Assembly (NCBI GenBank): GCA_019118605.1
Contig: DWYP01000017.1
Coordinates: forward strand, 49,701-113,700
Length of the DNA: 64,000 bases
Direction: 5' to 3'
Source of the DNA: Candidatus Alistipes faecavium
GTDB lineage: Bacteria > Bacteroidota > Bacteroidia > Bacteroidales > Rikenellaceae
Position numbers and translations under genes: made by a program. Positions within the stretch are counted from its first letter, which is position 1. The number at the start of each line of letters is the position of its first letter. Below the pieces are notes generated by a model, which saw nothing but the letters and a program-made list of their open reading frames with translations, was not told where the DNA came from and did no database searches. Shown piece after piece: positions 24,270-32,625 of the stretch.

Positions 24270-26426
24270 CTATTCGTCGTCGGTGTCGGTGTATGCCTTG
24301 AGGAGCTTCTCCTGGACGTCTGCGGGCACCTGCTCGTAGGAGGAGAACTTCATCGTGTAGGTTGCCGACCCGGAGGTGAGCGACGAGAGCGACGTGGAGT
24401 AGCGGTAGAGTTCTGCCAGCGGCACGAGGGCGTTCAGGCGGTCGAATCCCTTGTCGGACTCCATGCCGGCGATCATGGCGCGGCGGTTCTGGAGGTCGGA
24501 CATCACGGCGCCCATGTACTCGCTCGGGACGAGAACCTCGACGTTGTAGATCGGCTCCATGATTTTGGGCCCGGCGTTGCGGAATGCCTCCTTGAAGGCG
24601 TTGCGTGCTGCGAGTTTGAAGGATATTTCGTTCGAATCCACGGGGTGCATCTTGCCGTCGTATACCACCACGCGGATGTCGCGGGCGTAGGAACCCGTGA
24701 GCGGGCCCTCGTCCATCTTCTCCATGATACCCTTGAGGATGGCGGGCATGAAGCGCGCGTCGATGGCTCCGCCGACGATCGCCGAGTAGAACTGGAGCTT
24801 GCCGCCCCATGCGAGGTCGTACTCCTCCTTGGTCTTGACGTTCACGACCATGTCGCCCTTTCCGGGCACCTTGTAGTTCTTCGGTTCGGGGATCCCTTCG
24901 TAATAGGGCTCGATGATCATGTGCACCTCTCCGAACTGTCCGGCGCCTCCCGACTGCTTCTTGTGGCGGTAGTCGGCCTGTGCAACCTTGGTGATGGTCT
25001 CGCGGTAGGGGATCTTCGGGGCGATGTACTCGAATGCGAGCTTGTTCTCCTTCTCGATGCGCGAGCGGAGGATGTTCAGGTGGTGTTCGCCCTGGCCCTG
25101 GATGATCGTCTGCTTGAGCTCCTTGGAGTACTCTACCAGCACGGTCGGGTCTTCGAACTTCGCGTCGTTGAGCAGCTTTCCGAGTTTCTCCTCGTCGCCC
25201 TGCTCCTTGCACTTGATGGCTGCGCGGTAGCGCGGCTCGGGGAATACGATCGGCTCGATCGTCACGGGCGCTGCCGGGGCTGCGAGGGTGTCGTTCGTGC
25301 GTGTGCCCTTGAGCTTCACGGTGCAGCCGATATCGCCTGCCGAGAGCTCCGTGACCTTGATGCGGTTCTTCCCTGCCACGGCGAAGAGCTGCGAGAGCTT
25401 CTCCTTGTTCCCCGTGCGGGTGTTCACCAGTTCGGTGCCCTCGGCGATCTTTCCGCGGATGACGCGGAAGTAGGATATTTCGCCGATGTGCTGCTCGACC
25501 TGGCTCTTGAAGACGAATGCCACGGCGGGAGCCGTCTCGTCGGCCGTGATCTCCTCTCCTTCGGTCGAGAGGAATGCCGGGGCCTTCAGCGGGCCGGGGG
25601 CGACGTTGATGATGAACTCCATCAGGCGCTTCGTGCCGATGTCGCGCTTGCCGCTGGCGCAGAAGACGGGCATCACCTCGCGGCGTGCGAGCCCGATCTT
25701 GAGACCCGCGCGGATGTCGTCCTGCGTAAGGGTCCCCTTGTCGAAATAGAGCTCCATGAGGGCCTCGTCGTGCTCGGCGGCCATTTCGACGAGCTCCTTG
25801 TTGAGTTCCGTGGCGCGCTCCAACTCCTCGGCGGGGATCTCGAGCTCCTCGCGGTGTCCGTCGTGGTCCTTGAAGCGGTACATCTTCATGAGCAGCACGT
25901 CGATGAAGGCGTCGAACCCGGCGCCCTGGTTGACGGGATACTGCACGATGACGGGCTTCACTCTCGAGGCGGCCTTGATCGACTCGAATGCGGCCTCGAA
26001 GTTGGCCTTGTCGGCGTCGAGCTGGTTGATGACTCCGATGACGGGTTTGTTGAGCAGCCGGGCGTAACGGGCCTGGATTTCGCTGCCGACCTCCCAACCG
26101 TTCTGAGCGTTGAAGAGGAAGACGCCGACATCCCCGACCTTGAATGCCGAGAAGAGGCTTCCGCAGAAGTCGTCGGATCCCGGGCAGTCGATGATGTTGA
26201 GCTTGCGGTCCATGAATTCGGTGAAGAGGATCGTGGAATAGATCGAGCGTTTGTATTCGTGCTCGATATCCGTGTTGTCCGAGAGCGTGTTGTTCGTCTC
26301 GATACTACCCCTGCGGTCGATGACCTTCCCCTCAAAAGCCATCGCTTCGGCAAGGGTAGTTTTACCCGTGCCGGGCGCGCCGATGAGTACGATGTTCTTG
26401 ATCTCTTTTGCTGAATAATTTTTCAT
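24270..26426 (-). CDS. Elongation factor G paralogue of the GTPase-deficient EF-G2 type
   Basis: A 718-residue protein colinear with EF-G domains I-V. The nucleotide domain is altered. G1 is GAPGTGKT (16-23). The G2 region reads EYKRSIYST where EF-G has ERGITI, placing Y63 at the switch-I Thr. G3 reads DCPGSDDF (80-87), so the catalytic His of DTPGH is S84. G4 is NQLD (134-137) instead of NKxD. Domain IV keeps KKQSGGAGQFGEV and the rest is well conserved. Bacteroides carry an EF-G paralogue reported to translocate without GTP hydrolysis and to matter for gut colonisation; this looks like its orthologue. It is monocistronic. Confidence 0.88.
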   Translation of the reverse strand: MKNYSAKEIKNIVLIGAPGTGKTTLAEAMAFEGKVIDRRGSIETNNTLSDNTDIEHEYKRSIYSTILFTEFMDRKLNIIDCPGSDDFCGSLFSAFKVGDVGVFLFNAQNGWEVGSEIQARYARLLNKPVIGVINQLDADKANFEAAFESIKAASRVKPVIVQYPVNQGAGFDAFIDVLLMKMYRFKDHDGHREELEIPAEELERATELNKELVEMAAEHDEALMELYFDKGTLTQDDIRAGLKIGLARREVMPVFCASGKRDIGTKRLMEFIINVAPGPLKAPAFLSTEGEEITADETAPAVAFVFKSQVEQHIGEISYFRVIRGKIAEGTELVNTRTGNKEKLSQLFAVAGKNRIKVTELSAGDIGCTVKLKGTRTNDTLAAPAAPVTIEPIVFPEPRYRAAIKCKEQGDEEKLGKLLNDAKFEDPTVLVEYSKELKQTIIQGQGEHHLNILRSRIEKENKLAFEYIAPKIPYRETITKVAQADYRHKKQSGGAGQFGEVHMIIEPYYEGIPEPKNYKVPGKGDMVVNVKTKEEYDLAWGGKLQFYSAIVGGAIDARFMPAILKGIMEKMDEGPLTGSYARDIRVVVYDGKMHPVDSNEISFKLAARNAFKEAFRNAGPKIMEPIYNVEVLVPSEYMGAVMSDLQNRRAMIAGMESDKGFDRLNALVPLAELYRYSTSLSSLTSGSATYTMKFSSYEQVPADVQEKLLKAYTDTDDE

Positions 26427-26550
26427 ATTCCCGAATAGTTTTAGGTTTTTGAGTTCGATTCAGGCGGGCGCATTTGGGGCCGGCCGGGGGCCAGCTTTTT
26501 TGCGCGACTATAAATATACGAAATAATCGGGAAAAACAACCCCCGGGGAC

Positions 26551-26578
26551 AAAAAAATCGCCCTTGCGGGGCGATTTT
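26551..26578 (-). terminator. Intrinsic terminator downstream of the SGNH hydrolase gene
   Basis: The stem AAAATCGCCC / GGGCGATTTT with a 5-nt loop, followed by a T-run on the minus strand, 22 nt after the SGNH stop. It ends the 31262-26601 operon. Confidence 0.8.
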
Positions 26579-26600
26579 GGAGTTGCGGCGGTGCCGGTGG

Positions 26601-27278
26601 CTACCGCTTGGCCGGCAGGTAGCGTTTGAGTGCGGGGGCGAGCACCTTTTCCATCAGGTCATATCCTTCGCGGGTGGGGTGTACGCCGTCGTTGGAGAGT
26701 TCCTTGCGCATCGAGCCGTCCCCGGCGTCCATTGCCGAGTGGTAGTCGACCCATGTGATCCCGTGCTTCTCGGCATACTCGCGCAGCATCCCGTTCAGGG
26801 TGCCGATCTTCCCCGGGACGTCCGTCACTTCGGGTCTCCACGGATACTGCCCGACGGGGAGTACCGTGCAGAGGATCGGGCGGATTCCTTCGGCGAGGGC
26901 CAGTTCGGCCATCGAGATGATGTTCTCGGCGATGTGGGGGATCTCGATCGGGCCGTTGTTGAGTGCCAGGTCGTTGGTTCCGGCGAGGATCACCACGGCC
27001 TTGGGCCGGAGGTTGATCACGTCGGCGCGGAAGCGGCAGAGCATCTGCGAGGTGACCTGCCCGCCGATTCCGCGGCATGCGAAGTTGTTGTCGGTGAAGT
27101 ATTCCGGATGAGCGTCGTCCCATCCGTCGGTAATCGAGTTGCCCATGAACACGACGACGGGGTTCTTTTCGAGTTGTGCGTTGGCCTCGGCATATCGTCC
27201 GTAGTTGGCCCAGTCCTGGGGTTGAGCCGCGGCGAAGAGGGGCGCGGCGGCGAGCATTGCAAGAAGGATTTTTTTCAT
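26601..27278 (-). CDS. Secreted SGNH/GDSL hydrolase
   Basis: This 225-residue protein has a signal peptide (KKILLAMLAAAPLFAAAQ; cleavage near residue 18). It carries the SGNH blocks: VVVFMGNSITDGW (S48 nucleophile), the Gly of GIGGQ (block II), AGTNDL (N102, block III) and DGVHPTREGY (D197 and H200). These enzymes remove acyl or acetyl groups from glycans, lipids or peptides in the periplasm or outside. Sequence alone does not give the substrate. It is the last gene of an operon with an aminopeptidase P and LD-carboxypeptidase, which hints at envelope or peptide turnover. Confidence 0.9.
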   Translation of the reverse strand: MKKILLAMLAAAPLFAAAQPQDWANYGRYAEANAQLEKNPVVVFMGNSITDGWDDAHPEYFTDNNFACRGIGGQVTSQMLCRFRADVINLRPKAVVILAGTNDLALNNGPIEIPHIAENIISMAELALAEGIRPILCTVLPVGQYPWRPEVTDVPGKIGTLNGMLREYAEKHGITWVDYHSAMDAGDGSMRKELSNDGVHPTREGYDLMEKVLAPALKRYLPAKR

Positions 27279-27335
27279 TTGTGTTGTTGTGGTTAGTCTG
27301 TTTTGTCTTTGCGGTTGTTTCCCGACACTTTGCGG

Positions 27336-28727
27336 TTATTTCCCGACCACGGCTTCGAGCTCCTCGACCGTGACGGGGATCCTGCGGTCTCCGAGGATGC
27401 GGCATCCGTCGTCCGTCACGATCAGGTCGTCCTCGATGCGGATTCCTCCGAAGTCGCGGTAGGCGTCTAAGCGGTCGTAGTCCACGATTCCTCGGTAAAG
27501 CCCTTCGGCGCGGCACTTGTCGATCAGCGCGGGGATGAAGTAGAGTCCGGGCTCGTCGGTGAGCACCGTTCCGGGCTCCACGCGCCACGCGGCGCGGTAG
27601 ATGCAGGTGGCCGAACGTGCCGCGCGCGCGGCGATCGAGGAGAAGTCGAACGACCGCTCGCCCATTGCCTCGCAGTCGTGGACGTCCATGCCGAGCCCGT
27701 GTCCGAGTCCGTGGGGCATGAGCATCGTCATGGCCCCGGACTCCACGACATCGGCGGCCGAACCCCTGAGCAGGCCGACGGAGACGAGTCCTTCGGCCAG
27801 GGTCATGTAGGCGGCGCGGTGGATTTCGGTGTACATCATGTGGGGCTTGACGATGCGCGCCACGTGGTCGTGCGCCGCGAGTACGATCTCATAGATCTCG
27901 CGCTGGCGGTCGGTGAACTTTCCGCTCACGGGATAGGTGCGCGTGTGGTCGGAGCAGTACCCCTCGAGGCTTTCGCCTCCGGCGTCGCAGAGCAGCAGGC
28001 GCCCGGGCTCCAGAATGCCCTCGGCGTTGAGGTTATGGAGCGTTTCGCCGTGCTGGGAGACGATCGAGGGGAACGATACGCCCTGGCCCTGCGCCTTGGC
28101 GATGCCCTCGATGGCCCCTGCGATCTCGCGCTCGACGATTCCCGGGCGGCACATCTTCATGGCCAGCGTATGCATGTCGTATCCGATATGGAAGGCGCGC
28201 TCCAGGGCTTCGATCTCCTCGGGGCTCTTCTTCTCGCGCATCTCGGCCACGGCCAGCATCAGGTCTACCGACTTGTAGTCGTGCAGCAGCGCGGGGCGTA
28301 TTCCGAGCAGCTCCGCGAGCTGGAGTTTCGTCTCCCCGCGGTAGGGCGGGAGGTAGTGGATGCGGCGCCCCAGGGCAATGGCTCTGCGCAGACGCCCCTC
28401 GAGTTCCGACATGGGGAATGCTGCGCGGACGCCGACCTCGGCGGCCATGTCGCGCAGCATGGGCTGCGGGCCTGTCCAGATGATGTCCTCGACCGTAAAG
28501 TCGTCGCCGTAAAGGGCCTCCTCGCCCGAATCGGCGTCGATCACGCCGACCAGCGCCGGGACGTTGAGTCCGAAGTAGTACCGGAAGGTCGAATCCTGCC
28601 GGAAATAGTAGGCGTTGTTGGGATAGTTGTTTGCCGAGAGGGGGTTTCCGGGCAGCAGGATGATGCCGCTGCCGATCTTCGTGCGCAGGGTTTCGCGCCG
28701 TGCGGTATAGGTTTTTGCGGAGAACAT
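27336..28727 (-). CDS. Aminopeptidase P family (Xaa-Pro) metallopeptidase
   Basis: A 463-residue pita-bread-fold M24B peptidase that removes an N-terminal residue before Pro. The N-terminal domain ends near residue 170. The dinuclear metal site is formed by the two Asp of DAGGESLEGYCSDHTRTYP, the His of PHGLGHGLGMDVHD, and the Glu of DEPGLYF and GIRIEDD. It has no signal peptide, so it acts in the cytoplasm. The ATG at 28727 is chosen; the frame stays open upstream through an unrelated gene. It is co-directional with the S66 carboxypeptidase upstream (83-nt gap). Confidence 0.92.
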   Translation of the reverse strand: MFSAKTYTARRETLRTKIGSGIILLPGNPLSANNYPNNAYYFRQDSTFRYYFGLNVPALVGVIDADSGEEALYGDDFTVEDIIWTGPQPMLRDMAAEVGVRAAFPMSELEGRLRRAIALGRRIHYLPPYRGETKLQLAELLGIRPALLHDYKSVDLMLAVAEMREKKSPEEIEALERAFHIGYDMHTLAMKMCRPGIVEREIAGAIEGIAKAQGQGVSFPSIVSQHGETLHNLNAEGILEPGRLLLCDAGGESLEGYCSDHTRTYPVSGKFTDRQREIYEIVLAAHDHVARIVKPHMMYTEIHRAAYMTLAEGLVSVGLLRGSAADVVESGAMTMLMPHGLGHGLGMDVHDCEAMGERSFDFSSIAARAARSATCIYRAAWRVEPGTVLTDEPGLYFIPALIDKCRAEGLYRGIVDYDRLDAYRDFGGIRIEDDLIVTDDGCRILGDRRIPVTVEELEAVVGK

Positions 28728-28748
28728 GTTTTTTAGGTAAGTTTTCCA

Positions 28749-28756
28749 CAAAAATA
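28749..28756 (-). promoter_or_regulatory. Possible internal -7 box for the aminopeptidase P gene
   Basis: TATTTTTG on the minus strand, 22 nt before the ATG. No -33 match was found, so it is tentative. Confidence 0.35.
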
Positions 28757-28810
28757 ATAAAATTCCCGAGACGCCCGTCCTTGCGGGCCATATTTTGCCG
28801 AAAAAGGGGG

Positions 28811-29839
28811 TCAGAAACAGAGCCTGCCGCCCGCATCGTCGACCGAGACCGAGACCTCGCGGCCCATGTAGAGGGCGCGGTTGGGCGCGGCGTGCCCTGC
28901 GGGAAATCCGTAGAGGACGGGAATTCCCAGGGGCCGCAGATAGGGGTCTAATACCTCGTAAGGGTTCTCCACGCCGAAACGTTCGAGACCCTGCATGTCG
29001 GAGAAGTGCCCCACCACCACGGCGCGCAGGTTGCGGAGTTTTCCGCTGCGCTGGAGCATCTGCATCATGCGGTCGATGCGGTAGACGAACTCCCCGACCT
29101 CCTCGATGAACAGCACCGTGGGGGTGTCGGCCTCCAGCTCCTCGGGGGTTCCCGTAGCGGCGCATATCTGCATGAGGTTGCCTCCGGCCAGACGCCCCGA
29201 GGCCACGCCTGGGCAGTTGAGCGGATGGGGCGGGGTGGCGATGCTGTCCGTGAGCCCGAGGAGGGCGCAGCGCAGCGACTCGGCCGAAGGATCCTCCTCG
29301 TCGAAGACGAACGACGAGGGCATGGCTCCGTGGATGCTCTCCACGCCGAGCCTGCGCAGGACGAGGTGGAGCAGGGTGATGTCGCTGAATCCGACGATCC
29401 ATTTGGGGTGCTCGCGCAGCCCCTCGAAGCGGAGCCTTGGCAGCAGGCGCACCGATCCGTACCCTCCGCGGTAGGCGATGACGGCCTTCACCGTGGGGTC
29501 GTCGATCATCCGCTGCAGGTCGGCGGCCCTTTGGGCGTCGGTTCCGGCGAAATAGGGCTGCTCGCGGTTGGCGTAGTGGTCTCCGAACTTCACGTGAAAC
29601 CCCCACGCCTCGAACCGCTCGCGGACCTTTGCCGTATCGGCCTTTTTGGACAGCTGCCCGGCTGGGGAGACGATGCCCACGGTGTCGCCCGCGCGCAGAT
29701 AGGGCGGCCGGAGGAAGGGGAGCGTGTCGGCCTGCGGAAGGGTTGCGACCGCCGCGGAGTCGGTCTGTGCGACGGCGCCCCGGACGGGCGCTGTCCACGC
29801 ACCGAGCAGCAGGAGCAGCAGGAGGGTCGTTCGTGTCAT
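28811..29839 (-). CDS. LD-carboxypeptidase (S66 family)
   Basis: A 342-residue enzyme that removes the terminal D-Ala from muramoyl tetrapeptides during peptidoglycan recycling. It begins with a hydrophobic signal (TTLLLLLLLGAWTAPVRG), so it is probably exported to the periplasm, unlike cytoplasmic LdcA of E. coli. Catalytic residues match the S66 pattern: S152 in GFSDITLL, E246 in FIEEVGE, and H316 in GFPAGHAAPN. The YRGGYGSVRLLP segment is also typical. It follows the MFS gene by 7 nt. Confidence 0.92.
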   Translation of the reverse strand: MTRTTLLLLLLLGAWTAPVRGAVAQTDSAAVATLPQADTLPFLRPPYLRAGDTVGIVSPAGQLSKKADTAKVRERFEAWGFHVKFGDHYANREQPYFAGTDAQRAADLQRMIDDPTVKAVIAYRGGYGSVRLLPRLRFEGLREHPKWIVGFSDITLLHLVLRRLGVESIHGAMPSSFVFDEEDPSAESLRCALLGLTDSIATPPHPLNCPGVASGRLAGGNLMQICAATGTPEELEADTPTVLFIEEVGEFVYRIDRMMQMLQRSGKLRNLRAVVVGHFSDMQGLERFGVENPYEVLDPYLRPLGIPVLYGFPAGHAAPNRALYMGREVSVSVDDAGGRLCF

Positions 29840-29846
29840 GATCGGG

Positions 29847-31262
29847 TCAGGAGCGTGTTTTGCGCCGCGCGAGCCCTTCGGGCAGCGGCAGGGAGATGCG
29901 TGCGAGGCTGACGACGGCCCCCGTGAGGGCGAATCCCCCGGCGAGGATCAGGGCCGTGTGGGTGCTGTTGCCGGGCACGAGGTGGAAGAGCAGGGCCATC
30001 AGGGCCGCGCCGGTGGTCTGTCCCACGAGGCGGGCCGTGGCGAGCATGCCGCTTGCCGAACCGCTGCGCTCGGGGGGCGCCGAGGCGATCAGGATGCTGT
30101 TGTTGGGCGACTGGAAGAGTCCGAATCCGGCTCCGCAGAGCACCAGGCGCCAGATGATGTCGAAATTGGTGGGATGCTCGGGCAGCAGGGCCAGCAGGAA
30201 GAGCCCCGCGGCCATTGCCGTGAGGCCCGCGCCGCCGAGGAATCCCGCGTGGATGCGCTCGACGAGTACGCCGGCCAGGGGCGCCACGACCATGATGACG
30301 GCGGGCCATGCGGTGAGCAGGAGTCCCGTGGTGACGTCGTCGTATCCGCAGACCTGCTGCAGGTAGAAGGGCAGGGCGACCATGGCGAGCATCTGCCCGA
30401 GGAACGAGCAGATCGACGTGGCGACCGATACCGAGAAGATCGGGATGCGCAGCAGGTCGAAGGGCAGGATCGGATACTCCTCGCGGAGCTGCGAGCGGAT
30501 GAAGAAGAACCCGACGACGAGCAGCGCGGCGACACCGAGCGAGAGGATCTGCGGGTCGAGGCCGTGCGAGAATCCCTCGATGGAGGCCATGAGGAGCCCG
30601 AAAGTCAGGGCGTTCATCACGGCGTCGCGCCAGCCGAAGCGGTGGTTGCGTACCCGCACGGGGTTTGCGGGCAGGAAGCGGCTGCTGAGGGCCAGCGCCG
30701 CGAGCCCGATGGGGACGTTCACGGCGAAGAGCCAGGGCCACTCGGCCACCGAGAGGATTCCCGCGGCGAGCGTAGGCCCCGCGACGGACGATACGGCTAC
30801 GACCGTGGCGTTGATCCCCATGCCTCGCCCGAGGCGCGAACGGGGGTATATGAACCGTATGAGCGTGGTGTTCACCGAGGTGATGGCCGCGGCGCCGAAA
30901 CCCTGGAGCACGCGGGTGAGGACGAGCCCCTGGAGCGAATGCGAGAGGGCGCATCCGACCGAGGCCGCCGTGAAGAGGATCAGCCCTCCGATGTAGACCT
31001 TGCGGCACCCGATGACGTCCCCGAGGGCCGAGAAGGAGAGCAGCGAGACCATGATGGCCAGCTGGTATGCGTTGACGATCCATATCGAGTCGGCGGAGGA
31101 GATTCCGAGGTTCGACCCGATGGTGGGCAGTGCGACGTTTGCGATCGTCGCGTCGATGACCGAGAGCGAGACGCCGAAGGCCACGGCGAGGATGGCGCCG
31201 ATGCGCCGGGGCATGGGAATCCCGTCGACGGGACGTTCGGGTATGTGCAGGGATGGGGACAT
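29847..31262 (-). CDS. MFS transporter, DHA2 (EmrB/QacA-like) family
   Basis: A 471-residue inner-membrane drug:proton antiporter-type protein. TM1 contains the DHA2 signature SLSVIDATIANVALPTIG. Motif A is in LSFSALGDVIGCRKVYIGG and motif C-like sequence follows in TM5 (VAVSSVAGPTLAAGIL). About 14 hydrophobic segments are visible. Substrate unknown; multidrug or metabolite export is the family role. A perfect -7 box lies only 5 bp before the ATG at 31262, so either the mRNA is leaderless or the true start is M17 (ATG at 31214). Confidence 0.87.
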   Translation of the reverse strand: MSPSLHIPERPVDGIPMPRRIGAILAVAFGVSLSVIDATIANVALPTIGSNLGISSADSIWIVNAYQLAIMVSLLSFSALGDVIGCRKVYIGGLILFTAASVGCALSHSLQGLVLTRVLQGFGAAAITSVNTTLIRFIYPRSRLGRGMGINATVVAVSSVAGPTLAAGILSVAEWPWLFAVNVPIGLAALALSSRFLPANPVRVRNHRFGWRDAVMNALTFGLLMASIEGFSHGLDPQILSLGVAALLVVGFFFIRSQLREEYPILPFDLLRIPIFSVSVATSICSFLGQMLAMVALPFYLQQVCGYDDVTTGLLLTAWPAVIMVVAPLAGVLVERIHAGFLGGAGLTAMAAGLFLLALLPEHPTNFDIIWRLVLCGAGFGLFQSPNNSILIASAPPERSGSASGMLATARLVGQTTGAALMALLFHLVPGNSTHTALILAGGFALTGAVVSLARISLPLPEGLARRKTRS

Positions 31263-31267
31263 CGGCG

Positions 31268-31275
31268 CAAAGATA
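31268..31275 (-). promoter_or_regulatory. -7 box almost touching the MFS start codon
   Basis: TATCTTTG on the minus strand with its last base 6 nt from the A of the annotated ATG. No -33 match was seen because the terminator stem occupies that place. Confidence 0.45.
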
Positions 31276-31282
31276 CGAAAAA

Positions 31283-31312
31283 AGACGAAGTCCCGGATCG
31301 TTCCGGGACTTC
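31283..31312 (-). terminator. Intrinsic terminator of the prenyl synthase-U32-acyltransferase operon
   Basis: The stem GAAGTCCCGGA / TCCGGGACTTC (11 bp, 4-nt loop) is followed on the minus strand by GTCTTTTTT. Confidence 0.8.
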
Positions 31313-31394
31313 ATTCTGCGTTGCTTTGCATGCCGGGGGCCCTTCCGAACATCCGCCGACGGGGCTTGCGGGCTGCCGGGGCGGTCCGTGCAGA

Positions 31395-32528
31395 TCAGAC
31401 CTTGAGATGGATCTTCTGCCGGTGGAGGAACCAGAGCAGGAGCCAGCAGACGGCGACATACCCCGTCGAGAGGATCACGGCCCCGACCTCGGGCGGACAC
31501 TTTGCGGCGAGCCCCCCGAGGAAGAACTCCGAGGTGTAGCTCATGCGGATGAAACGCTGGGCCATGTAGATGGTGATCGAGTTGACGCCTATGACCTCGA
31601 AGAAATAGGTCCAGCGGCGCCACTTCCTGACGTCGATCAGGTAGTAGAACAGGGCGAACATCCCGAGCGAGTAGGCCCCTGCGGCGAATACGAAGGCGGG
31701 GGTCCAGAGTTTCTTGTTGATCGGCTGCAGGGGGTCGAGGACGAGGGCCAGGAGGAGCATCACGACGGCTCCGGCAGCCATGTATGCGGCCTTGCGGCTT
31801 CCGGAGACCTCGGACTCGGGCCTGCGGACGAAGGCCCCGGTGAACATGCCCAGCAGGGCCGTGACGATGGCCGGGAGGGTGCTCAGCAGCCCTTCGGGAT
31901 CGAATCCCTCCTCACGCATGTAGATGTGCGAGGGCATGATCGTGCGGTCGACGAACCCCACGATGTTGCCTTCGAGGGTCAGGGGCCCGGCTCCCGCGGC
32001 GTCGGGTGCGGGCACCAGCTGCAGGAGCAATCCGTATCCGAGGAGCAGCGTGGCGGCGATGGCCACGCGCGTGCGCATGCCGCACGAGATGTAGATCATC
32101 GCGGCGCACATCCACGCCAAACCGATGCGTCCCAGCACGCTCGGCAGCCGCAGGGTGTCGAGCTGCAGCTGGAAGAGCCCGTTGTATACGAATCCCAGCA
32201 CGACGAGCACGATGCCGCGGCGGATGATCCTGCGCCAGATCCTCGCCCGGGAATACCCGAGGCTCTGCTGCTTGGCCAGCGAGAAGGGGAACGAGATGCC
32301 CGCGATGAAGAGGAAGAGCGGGAAGATGGTGTCGTGGTGGAAGAATCCGTCCCATTCGGCGTGGCCCATCTGGGCCGCGAGCCAGTCGGAGAATCCTCCG
32401 GGGCAGAGTTTGCACAGGGCGGCGACGAGCCCGGCGAATCCCATGATGAAGAGCATGTCGAATCCGCGCAGGGTGTCGAGCGAAAGCAGGCGCCGGGAAG
32501 TTTTCGGGTCGGAGGGTTGGGTTTTCAT
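31395..32528 (-). CDS. HGSNAT-like (DUF5009) membrane acyltransferase
   Basis: A 377-residue polytopic membrane protein with about ten hydrophobic segments. The opening RLLSLDTLRGFDMLFIMGF and the later FFHHDTIFPLFLFIAGISFPFS match the heparan-alpha-glucosaminide N-acetyltransferase/DUF5009 family. Such proteins transfer acetyl groups across the membrane to amino sugars. Acetylation of an envelope or host-derived glycan is the inferred role. The ATG at 32528 gives the usual short cytoplasmic N-terminus. It follows the U32 gene after 97 nt and is terminated by the hairpin at 31283-31312. Confidence 0.85.
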   Translation of the reverse strand: MKTQPSDPKTSRRLLSLDTLRGFDMLFIMGFAGLVAALCKLCPGGFSDWLAAQMGHAEWDGFFHHDTIFPLFLFIAGISFPFSLAKQQSLGYSRARIWRRIIRRGIVLVVLGFVYNGLFQLQLDTLRLPSVLGRIGLAWMCAAMIYISCGMRTRVAIAATLLLGYGLLLQLVPAPDAAGAGPLTLEGNIVGFVDRTIMPSHIYMREEGFDPEGLLSTLPAIVTALLGMFTGAFVRRPESEVSGSRKAAYMAAGAVVMLLLALVLDPLQPINKKLWTPAFVFAAGAYSLGMFALFYYLIDVRKWRRWTYFFEVIGVNSITIYMAQRFIRMSYTSEFFLGGLAAKCPPEVGAVILSTGYVAVCWLLLWFLHRQKIHLKV

Positions 32529-32625
32529 CGTTGTCGGAGGGTTTGGGAACGGGAGCACGGCGGTGCGGCGGCCAGGGCGCGGCATTTCGCGGTTCCGTTC
32601 ATAAAGAATCGTATCTGGTCGTTGT

